Source: an uncultured Lachnospiraceae bacterium (GTDB lineage Bacteria; Bacillota_A; Clostridia; Lachnospirales; Lachnospiraceae). From it: a DNA stretch of 5,274 nt. The stretch spans positions 1 to 5,274 of the forward strand of contig CAJUMT010000217.1 in NCBI GenBank assembly GCA_910587495.1, given 5' to 3'. Below are positions 1-5,099 of the stretch, one piece after another; positions within the stretch are counted from its first letter, which is position 1, and each line of letters starts with the position of its first letter. The notes below the pieces were generated by a model, which saw nothing but the letters and a program-made list of their open reading frames with translations, did not search any database and had not been told where the DNA came from. A program made the translations under genes and the position numbers.

Positions 1-6
1 TCCCAT
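1..6 (-). other. Possible start codon of the next downstream gene (cut by left edge)
   Basis: After the TrmL stop codon the minus strand reads GAGG (15-18), then 8 bases, then ATG GGA running off the window. A GAGG core 8 bases before an ATG is a plausible ribosome binding site and start, and it fits the tight packing of the other genes. Only two codons are visible, so no product can be suggested and the match could be chance. Confidence 0.25.
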
Positions 7-16
7 AGCTTTAGCC

Positions 17-517
17 TCATTGATCCCAACTGTATTTTGTAAGCTGCCCTTCTGTCTGCATCCCGGAAAAGCCCTGCTGACGCAGCGCCTCATAGAGCAC
101 GACCGCCGCCGCGTTGGATAAATTCAAAGAGCGAATCCCAAAACCCATGGGAATCCGTATGGCCTGCTCTTTATGTAGCTTAAGGATTTCTTCGGGAATC
201 CCGCCGCTCTCCTTACCGAACATAAGATAACAGTCCGGCTCATAATGGACATCCGTATACAGGTTGACGCCCTTGGTAGTCGCCATATATACTTTTGCCC
301 CCGGATTGCGGTCCAGAAAGTCCTCATAATCCAGATAAGTGGTCACATCCAAGTCTTTCCAGTAGTCCATACCTGCCCTTTTCAGCTCTTTTTCACCCAG
401 ACGAAAGCCCAGAGGTTCAATCAGGTGAAGCCTTGTGCCTGTGGCTACACAGGTCCTTCCAATATTTCCGGTATTGGCCGGTATCTCCGGCTCATGCAAT
501 ACGATGTTTAACGGCAT
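17..517 (-). CDS. trmL: tRNA (cytidine(34)/uridine(34)-2'-O)-methyltransferase TrmL
   Basis: This cytoplasmic SPOUT-class methyltransferase uses S-adenosylmethionine to methylate the ribose 2'-OH of the wobble base (position 34) of certain tRNA-Leu species. At 166 residues it has the usual minimal length of TrmL (YibK) proteins. Three SPOUT blocks are visible: PEIPANTGNIGRTC at residues 10-23, YLMFGKESGGIPEEIL at 97-112, and RIPMGFGIRSLNLSNAAAVV at 121-140. The last two form the trefoil-knot cofactor site, and the first carries the conserved Asn and Arg. Where many relatives have ETRGLP or ETKGLP in the second block, this one has ESGGIP, a modest variation. The ATG start is supported by AAGGA 7 bases upstream and sits inside the end of the aminotransferase gene (10-base overlap), so translation is probably coupled. 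The family assignment is firm. The tRNA substrate is taken from the family. Confidence 0.95.
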   Translation of the reverse strand: MPLNIVLHEPEIPANTGNIGRTCVATGTRLHLIEPLGFRLGEKELKRAGMDYWKDLDVTTYLDYEDFLDRNPGAKVYMATTKGVNLYTDVHYEPDCYLMFGKESGGIPEEILKLHKEQAIRIPMGFGIRSLNLSNAAAVVLYEALRQQGFSGMQTEGQLTKYSWDQ

Positions 518-1683
518 GATTCATTCCTTAAACGTGTAATGAAGTTCTTCATCTTCTCCAGGGCTGTTTTTAAATTCTCCAGAGAGTACGCGTAGGAAAT
601 ACGCAGGAATCCTTCTCCGCAGTCTCCAAACGCCGTTCCCGGCACAACCGCCACTTTTTCTTCTCTCAAGAAACGGTCCGCAAATTCTTCTGAGGTCATA
701 CCGAACTCTTTAATGCATGGAAATACATAGAACGCGCCGTAAGGTTCGAAACATTCTAAGCCCATCTCCTTAAAAGCGTGCATCAGATAACGCCTTCTCT
801 GGTCATAAGCTTCCCGCATCTTTGCCACGTCTTCATCGCCGTTTCTCATAGCCTCCACCGCTGCGTACTGGCTGGTAGTCGGCGCGCACATAATGGCAAA
901 CTGATGGATTTTAAGCATCTGCTCCATGATCACAGCCGGCCCGCAGGCATAGCCAAGCCTCCATCCGGTCATGGCATAAGCCTTGGAAAAACCGTTAATC
1001 AAAATAGTGCGCTCCTGCATGCCCGGAAGGCTCGTAATGGATACATGATCCCCTTTATAACTAAGTTCTGAATAAATCTCATCAGAAAGCACAAAAATAT
1101 CTTTTTCTATAATGACCCGGGCAATGGCCTCCAGATCCGCTTTCTCCATAATAGCTCCGGTAGGGTTATTGGGGAACGGAAGGACTAAAAGCTTTGTCTT
1201 ATCTGTGATGGCTTCCTTAAGCTCCTGAGCAGTGAGGCGAAATTCATTTTCTGCTTTCAAGTTGATGATAACCGGCGTTCCTCCTGCCAGCACAGCGCAG
1301 GGTTCATAGGATACATAACTGGGCTGCGGAATCAGCACTTCGTCTCCCGGATTTAGCATGGCACGCATGGCGATATCAATGCCTTCACTTCCGCCCACGG
1401 TCACTAAGATCTCATTTACCGGATCATACTCCACTGCGCACCGGCGTTTCAAGTAATGGGAGATTTCCTCTTTCAACTCCTTTAAACCTGCGTTGGACGT
1501 ATAAAAAGTCCGGCCTTTTTCCAGAGAATAAATACCCTCGTCCCGAATATGCCAGGGGGTGTCAAAATCCGGCTCGCCTACGCCTAAAGAGATCGCGTCG
1601 TCCATCTCGCTTACCAGATCGAAAAATTTACGGATACCGGAAGGTTTTACATTTACGATTGTATCGGATAATGGATTTCTCAT
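508..1683 (-). CDS. Class I/II pyridoxal-phosphate aminotransferase
   Basis: This is a fold-type I PLP enzyme of 391 residues, the normal length for the aspartate/aromatic aminotransferase group. It should move an amino group between an amino acid and a 2-oxo acid in the cytoplasm. Visible landmarks are SLGVGEPDF at residues 32-40, the cofactor-phosphate GGSEG at 97-101, PNNPTG at 171-176 (Asn173), SDEIYSEL at 200-207 (Asp201 pairs with the pyridine nitrogen, Tyr204 with the ring oxygen), and SKAYAMTGWRLGY at 233-245 with Lys234 as the Schiff-base lysine and Arg242 near the phosphate. RISYAYS at 361-367 holds Arg361, the expected substrate-carboxylate arginine. All catalytic residues are present. 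The ATG overlaps the stop of the Lrp-type gene in ATGA, and the nearest purine-rich site (AAGGA, 1697-1701) is 13 bases away, so translation probably depends on re-initiation. Sequence alone does not settle the substrate (aspartate, aromatic, alanine or branched-chain), so I give no gene symbol. Confidence 0.95.
   Translation of the reverse strand: MRNPLSDTIVNVKPSGIRKFFDLVSEMDDAISLGVGEPDFDTPWHIRDEGIYSLEKGRTFYTSNAGLKELKEEISHYLKRRCAVEYDPVNEILVTVGGSEGIDIAMRAMLNPGDEVLIPQPSYVSYEPCAVLAGGTPVIINLKAENEFRLTAQELKEAITDKTKLLVLPFPNNPTGAIMEKADLEAIARVIIEKDIFVLSDEIYSELSYKGDHVSITSLPGMQERTILINGFSKAYAMTGWRLGYACGPAVIMEQMLKIHQFAIMCAPTTSQYAAVEAMRNGDEDVAKMREAYDQRRRYLMHAFKEMGLECFEPYGAFYVFPCIKEFGMTSEEFADRFLREEKVAVVPGTAFGDCGEGFLRISYAYSLENLKTALEKMKNFITRLRNESCR
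525..529 (-). promoter_or_regulatory. Ribosome binding site for trmL
   Basis: AAGGA lies 7 bases before the trmL ATG, inside the last codons of the aminotransferase gene. It supports ATG 517 as the start and hence the 10-base gene overlap. Confidence 0.7.
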
Positions 1684-2162
1684 GGGGTAATCAACATCCT
1701 TTCGTCTTTGGACTGATGAACCATAACAGAGCCATGGTCCTTATATTTTTTCAGGATAAAGTGGGTGGCTGTACTTAAAACGGACTCTTGGGGAGACAAT
1801 TTGTCAGAAACGAACTGGGCCACGTCCCGCATGGTCTTTCCTTCGATCATGACCATGAAGTCGAATCCGCCGGAAATCAAATAAACGCAGTCCACTTCCG
1901 GGTAATTATAAATTCGCTCGGCTATCTTGTCAAAACCCAGCCCTCTCTGGGGCGTTACTTTTACTTCGATCAGGGCGGTCACTTTCTCCGAACCGGTCTT
2001 ATCCCAGTCGATCAGCGTATGGTATCCGCAGATCACCCCTTCTTTTTCCATCTGCGCAATCTCATTGGCGACAGATGCTTCGTCCGTTCCCAAAAGGATT
2101 GCCAGATCCTTTAAATCCACGCGGCTGTTCCGCTCAATATAGGTCAATATTTTCTCTCTCAT
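1680..2162 (-). CDS. Lrp/AsnC family transcriptional regulator
   Basis: This is a 160-residue DNA-binding regulator of the feast/famine type, which typically forms dimers and octamers and responds to amino acids. Residues 3-50 form the N-terminal winged helix-turn-helix: a helix around ILTYIERNSR, then LKDLAILLGTDEASVANEIAQ, then EKEGVICGY leading into the hinge. Residues about 62-137 form the RAM (ligand-binding, oligomerisation) domain, with the glycine turn SGGFDFMVMIEG at 98-108 where effectors bind in studied relatives. Length and domain order are typical. The ATG is preceded by AAGGGG with 8-base spacing (2171-2176) and overlaps the stop of the AIR-synthase-like gene by 4 bases (ATGA). 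Its own stop overlaps the aminotransferase start in the same way. Being sandwiched with an amino-acid enzyme suggests it senses an amino acid and controls this operon, but no operator is visible here and the ligand is unknown. Confidence 0.93.
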   Translation of the reverse strand: MREKILTYIERNSRVDLKDLAILLGTDEASVANEIAQMEKEGVICGYHTLIDWDKTGSEKVTALIEVKVTPQRGLGFDKIAERIYNYPEVDCVYLISGGFDFMVMIEGKTMRDVAQFVSDKLSPQESVLSTATHFILKKYKDHGSVMVHQSKDERMLITP

Positions 2163-2755
2163 CGTTCTATCCCCTTATCTATGATTTTATATATCTCATC
2201 TTCCCGCGGTCGTTCCAGAAAAGCTTTGTCTTCCCCGTTTCGGATCGTTCTGGTTTTCCCGTCCGTGCAGCGTCCGATCCGGAAAGCGTCGATCCCCTGC
2301 TCTTTTAAACGGCAGATCAGACTTCCTGCGTCGGGAGCTGTCAGTAATATACAGCCTCCGGATAAAAGACGGTATGGGTGCAGGCGGAAATATTCGCAGA
2401 TCTCCACCGTCTCCTGGCGAATGGGAATCTTTCTTAATGTAATCTCAAGCCCGACATTGGAATCCTGCGCCAATTGCCACAACGCCCCGTATACGCCCCC
2501 TTCTCCGGCTTTTACAAAAGCGCTCGCGCCAAGCTTCAAAAGGTCCTCGCCTTCAGGCAGGGAAGATACATATTGTCCAAGCGCCATTGCTTCTTCTACA
2601 AAAGCGCCCGCAAAGCGGCTGCGCAGTTCCCTTTCTTTTTCCCGGGCGATCAGGGAAGTCCCTGCAAGACCGATCCACCGGACAGCTGCCACATCATCGC
2701 CGGCCCTAGCTCCCGGACAGCCCGGAAGAAGACGCAAACCTTTGATTCTGTCCAT
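2159..2755 (-). CDS. AIR-synthase-related (PurM/HypE C-terminal-like) half protein
   Basis: This protein of 198 residues resembles the C-terminal half of AIR-synthase-superfamily proteins (PurM, HypE, ThiL, SelD), in particular the proteins called 'AIR synthase-related' or 'hydrogenase maturation factor' in Clostridia. Landmarks are IGLAGTSLIA at residues 28-37, the glycine-rich GEGGVYGALWQL at 84-95, PIRQETVEICEYF at 111-123, LLSGGCILLTAPD at 130-142 and GRCTDGKTR at 161-169. Full-length relatives exceed 300 residues and begin with an ATP-binding domain carrying acidic metal-binding motifs. That half is absent, and there is no room for it because the VanW stop lies 5 bases upstream and no earlier start codon exists in this frame. 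The HypE C-terminal cysteine tail is also missing, so HypE-type or PurM-type catalysis seems unlikely. The start has no strong ribosome binding site (AAAGACA), suggesting coupling to VanW translation. Its function is unknown. It may be a stand-alone ligand-binding or regulatory version or a degenerate remnant, although its frame is intact. Confidence 0.8.
   Translation of the reverse strand: MDRIKGLRLLPGCPGARAGDDVAAVRWIGLAGTSLIAREKERELRSRFAGAFVEEAMALGQYVSSLPEGEDLLKLGASAFVKAGEGGVYGALWQLAQDSNVGLEITLRKIPIRQETVEICEYFRLHPYRLLSGGCILLTAPDAGSLICRLKEQGIDAFRIGRCTDGKTRTIRNGEDKAFLERPREDEIYKIIDKGIER
2171..2176 (-). promoter_or_regulatory. Ribosome binding site for the Lrp/AsnC-type gene
   Basis: AAGGGG lies 8 bases before ATG 2162, inside the end of the AIR-synthase-like gene. 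It supports the chosen start and the ATGA overlap, and it means the regulator can be translated without relying wholly on coupling. Confidence 0.65.
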
Positions 2756-2760
2756 TGTCT

Positions 2761-4233
2761 TTAAGGCGCAGGCGGCGCCGCCCCTGCTGCCGCAGCCGCC
2801 GCGGCATTGGCTGCCGCCACGTTAGCGTCTGCCAGCGCTTCATCCTGAAGGGCAATGGCAGCTCTTAAGTTCTCAGACAGAACCGGGTCTCCGGCTGTTC
2901 CGTAAGTCACTACCCGATTACTGCCTTTATAACTGCTTTTATTCACCCGGGTACGCTCGGTTTCCACACCATTTACTTTCACCACTTTATATAGTTCCGC
3001 CGTGTACGCAGTGCTGCCTTTAGAGGCGGATTTATGTCCCAAAGGAAGTCCGCCGTTCTCGGTTAAAATGGTTTTTGCCGGCGTCTCGCTGGTCTTCACA
3101 CTCTCAAACGTAACTGTGCGGTTTGACTCCCTGGTCTCTTTGCCGTACACATTGAATGTGATCTTTTTATCGGACGTGGTATATCCTTCTATGTAGACCG
3201 GATACTGGGTGGAATTGACAAATTTAAAATCTTTATAAGTACCTGCAATAGCCGCGTCTTCTGAAAGTTCCACATAGTGAACGATCATGGAATGCGGGGA
3301 ACGCTCGGTCACTTCCAGCTCCGCCCGGAGCACCGCGTTGTACAACGTCGTGGATACCTGACAGATCCCTCCGCCCATACTGTCCACCACTTCACCGTTT
3401 AAATAAGAACCTGCCATGGCATAACCGTTCTCTTCAGTAAAAGGCGATACAGTCTCATAGGTAGAAAATGCCTCACCCGGATAAAGGACCGTTCCGTCAA
3501 TATGCTCCGCCCCGCTTCTAAGATTTTTGCTCCGGTCAGCGCCTGAACTGGAAAAGCTTGTAGTAAAGCTCCCCAAAAGGTCTTTGACATTCGCAAGCTG
3601 TTCGGCGTTTCCCTCCGGCTCTGTGATTTTTGTCACAAGCTCTACTTTAGCTTCTGCGTCCCCATCCGTAAGGCCGGTCTCCAGGTAATCCATGACCGCC
3701 TGAACGGAAGCATCCACGTCCAGTTCCAAACCCTGCTTACCTGCCACAAAATTAAAGGCGCCGTTTTCACGGGTCAGAGACGCGTTCTGCGCTTTCTGAT
3801 CGTATTTGGTACACTGTTCTTCCACAAAAGATTTGACAAGCGCTTTGTCAGTCTCCCATTCCAGGGTCAATGTTTTTCCGCTGTGCTGCAGATCCTTCTG
3901 CTCTTTATAGCGTTTCACAATATTTCCCACACGGCCGATGCCGACCGCTTCGTCCAGTACATCCTTGTTGGACCAGGCAAGACCGAAATCAGAGAGTTTA
4001 GCCTCCACGGTCTCACTGCCTACCATAAGAGCGACCGTCTGACCACTTACACGCTGGGCATATGCGTCCACTGCCCGGCCTGCCTCGTCCCTGGTCATGC
4101 CTGACACATCCACCTCGCCTATGGTGACACCCTTTAAAATGGTATCGTCCGCCGCATAAGCGGTCATCCCGACACACAGAGCCAGCAGGCAGGCGAACGG
4201 CAACAGCCTTTTGATTAACTTTTTCATAAACAA
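2761..4233 (-). CDS. Exported VanW-family cell-wall protein with G5-like domain
   Basis: Predicted exported protein of 488 residues from ATG 4227, or 490 from TTG 4233 (numbering below uses 490). A signal peptide is clear: MKKLIKRLL, a hydrophobic core, and probable cleavage after AYA at residue 27. No proper lipobox is present. Residues about 32-190 resemble the putative peptidoglycan-binding repeats often found before VanW domains. Residues about 218-350 form the VanW domain, with TVLYPGEAFS at 248-257 and the hallmark GGGICQVSTTLYNA at 287-300. Residues about 372-446 look like a G5-type domain, a fold linked to cell-surface binding. A helical Ala/Pro tail (452-490) ends the protein and has no Gly-x-x-x LPXTG-type anchor. 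VanW is named from an accessory gene of some vancomycin-resistance clusters, but most family members, like this one, are far from such clusters and their activity is not established. No van genes lie nearby, so a resistance role should not be assumed. Confidence 0.93.
   Translation of the reverse strand: MFMKKLIKRLLPFACLLALCVGMTAYAADDTILKGVTIGEVDVSGMTRDEAGRAVDAYAQRVSGQTVALMVGSETVEAKLSDFGLAWSNKDVLDEAVGIGRVGNIVKRYKEQKDLQHSGKTLTLEWETDKALVKSFVEEQCTKYDQKAQNASLTRENGAFNFVAGKQGLELDVDASVQAVMDYLETGLTDGDAEAKVELVTKITEPEGNAEQLANVKDLLGSFTTSFSSSGADRSKNLRSGAEHIDGTVLYPGEAFSTYETVSPFTEENGYAMAGSYLNGEVVDSMGGGICQVSTTLYNAVLRAELEVTERSPHSMIVHYVELSEDAAIAGTYKDFKFVNSTQYPVYIEGYTTSDKKITFNVYGKETRESNRTVTFESVKTSETPAKTILTENGGLPLGHKSASKGSTAYTAELYKVVKVNGVETERTRVNKSSYKGSNRVVTYGTAGDPVLSENLRAAIALQDEALADANVAAANAAAAAAAGAAPPAP
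2764..2832 (-). repeat. GCN-rich tract encoding an alanine/proline tail of the VanW-family protein
   Basis: The last 23 codons of the VanW-family gene are almost all Ala, ending in a short Pro-containing tip (AAPPAP). The tract is much richer in GC than its surroundings and includes the perfect 12-base palindrome GGCGGCGCCGCC at 2771-2782. Such codon runs are prone to length change by replication slippage. In the transcript the palindrome and the flanking GCAGG/CCTGC arms could fold just before the VanW stop and the start of the next gene. Confidence 0.7.
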
Positions 4234-4237
4234 ACTA

Positions 4238-4245
4238 CTCCTCCT
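4238..4245 (-). promoter_or_regulatory. Ribosome binding site of the VanW-family gene, with ambiguous start
   Basis: AGGAGGAG is a near-ideal ribosome binding site. Its AGGAGG core is 6 bases from an in-frame TTG (4231-4233) and 12 bases from the ATG (4225-4227). The spacing favours TTG, while codon preference and the classic MKKLIKR signal-peptide start favour ATG. The two products differ by only two residues, so the mature protein is the same. Confidence 0.75.
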
Positions 4246-4263
4246 GAATAATAATTGATTTGT

Positions 4264-4365
4264 TTACAGTGCATAGAGCAGCAGCGGCGATATCATGGCA
4301 ATCACGAGAATCACTACAATCACAGCCGCAATCCTTCTTTTAGCCTTATCTGTGTAAAAATTCAT
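4264..4365 (-). CDS. 33-residue single-pass membrane protein
   Basis: This small gene is supported by a strong start: AGGAGG at 4373-4378, 7 bases before ATG, and a TAA stop. The product has a short polar, basic N-terminus (MNFYTDKAKRR), then an unbroken hydrophobic stretch from residue 12 to the end (begins IAAVIVVILVIAMI, then SPLLLYAL). That is one membrane helix with little beyond it. The basic residues before the helix predict a cytoplasmic N-terminus by the positive-inside rule. It lies 20 bases after the exonuclease stop and 30 bases before the VanW start, in the same direction, so it fills a gap that would otherwise be noncoding. It does not look like a cleavable signal peptide since no mature domain follows. 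I do not recognise a named family. Similar short proteins occur in Clostridia as hypothetical proteins to my recollection. It could be a regulator or partner of a membrane or envelope protein, but nothing in the sequence shows this. Confidence 0.75.
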   Translation of the reverse strand: MNFYTDKAKRRIAAVIVVILVIAMISPLLLYAL

Positions 4366-4372
4366 TCTGCAT

Positions 4373-4378
4373 CCTCCT
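4373..4378 (-). promoter_or_regulatory. Ribosome binding site of the 33-residue membrane protein gene
   Basis: A perfect AGGAGG sits 7 bases upstream of ATG 4365 in the short gap after the exonuclease stop. It is the main evidence that the 33-codon frame is translated. An earlier ATG directly next to it (4370-4372) is too close and its frame ends after eight codons. Confidence 0.8.
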
Positions 4379-4385
4379 CATTTTC

Positions 4386-5099
4386 TTAGCGCATGATTCT
4401 CCCGTATTGAGAAATGATCTGGTCAATCGTACGGGAAGCTTCGCTTTTGGTCATATCTTCTATGCAATGACCTAGTTCTATTTTATGATATTTCAGCAGA
4501 TCCTTCAAGTATCCTTTTTGGGATTTTGTAATGGGACTTGTCTTTTTGGGCTCGTATGTCATCCTGTCAAGCACAAATGCTTCCGGCTGACGTTCACCGA
4601 AGCTTTCCCACAGTTTCCATAGCAGCTGATGAGCGGACAGCGCGTCGTCTAACGCCCGGTGGGCGCTGCCGGCATCAATCTGGTAATAACCGCATAAAGC
4701 CTGTAAAGATCGAGAGGGAAGTTCCGGAAGCACTTTCCTGGCAATCTTTAAGGTATCCAGCGCCTCTTTTTCAAAGGCAAACCCATGGTCGGCGGCCGCC
4801 TGTTTGACAAAGCCAAAGTCAAACTGCACATTGTGCCCTAGAATAGGCAGATCACCGCAAAATTCTGTCAGCTCGCGTATAGCAACGCCGATCTCCTTTC
4901 CGCTCCTTGCCATAAAATCAGTAATACCTGTTAATTCCTGGATTTTTTGCGGCACCGGCATCTTTATATTAATCAGAGTTCCATAGGTCCGGCAGACCTC
5001 TCCGTTTCGGATCTGGGCGGCTCCGATCTCCAACAACCTGTCTTTAGACGGACTAAGCCCTGTGGTTTCCACATCTAGGGCAACGTAATCATAAATCAT
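4386..5099 (-). CDS. DEDDh-family 3'-5' exonuclease (DnaQ/PolC epsilon-like) with C-terminal extension
   Basis: This is a 237-residue cytoplasmic exonuclease that removes nucleotides from 3' ends using two metal ions. All DEDDh residues are visible: Asp9 and Glu11 in LDVETTGLS (Exo I), Asp94 in GHNVQFDFGFV (Exo II, 88-98), and His147 with Asp152 in HRALDDALSAHQLL (Exo III, 147-160). The catalytic fold fills residues 1 to about 167, matching the domain found in DNA polymerase III epsilon and PolC. No polymerase is attached, so it may act in repair, proofreading or RNA turnover; I cannot tell which. Residues about 185-237 add a Lys/Ser-rich helical module starting PITKSQKGYLKDLLKYHKIE, beyond the core fold. 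The ATG has AGAAGG 5 bases upstream (5105-5110) and overlaps the end of the upstream gene by 11 bases, which suggests translational coupling. Confidence 0.93.
   Translation of the reverse strand: MIYDYVALDVETTGLSPSKDRLLEIGAAQIRNGEVCRTYGTLINIKMPVPQKIQELTGITDFMARSGKEIGVAIRELTEFCGDLPILGHNVQFDFGFVKQAAADHGFAFEKEALDTLKIARKVLPELPSRSLQALCGYYQIDAGSAHRALDDALSAHQLLWKLWESFGERQPEAFVLDRMTYEPKKTSPITKSQKGYLKDLLKYHKIELGHCIEDMTKSEASRTIDQIISQYGRIMR

Noticed and set aside
1788..2114. A 108-codon plus-strand open frame opposite the Lrp-type gene
   Set aside because: It is antisense to a confident regulator gene and shows no domain pattern. The many His and Phe residues are typical of antisense translation.
2764..2800. 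GC-rich palindrome as an intrinsic terminator after the VanW gene
   Set aside because: No U-tract follows on the minus strand (it reads into CTTAAAGACAATG), and the next gene starts within a few bases.
2181..2825. A 214-codon open frame on the plus strand opposite the AIR-synthase-like gene and the end of the VanW gene
   Set aside because: It runs fully antisense to two well-supported genes, its product is rich in Pro, Ser and Arg without a recognisable domain, and it crosses a gene junction. It is best explained as a shadow of GC-biased codon use on the other strand.
2761..4233. VanW as evidence for a vancomycin-resistance cluster
   Set aside because: No ligase, dehydrogenase, dipeptidase or two-component genes are present, and VanW-domain proteins are common in Clostridia without any link to resistance.
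4234..4263. Possible promoter in the AT-rich gap before the VanW gene
   Set aside because: The gap is only 30 bases, contains no convincing -10 and -35 pair at proper spacing, and is mostly taken up by the ribosome binding site. A -35 element would have to lie inside the small membrane protein gene, where I saw none.
4346..4372. Alternative ATG directly after AGGAGG in front of the 33-residue frame
   Set aside because: It touches the ribosome binding site (no usable spacing) and its frame stops after eight codons.
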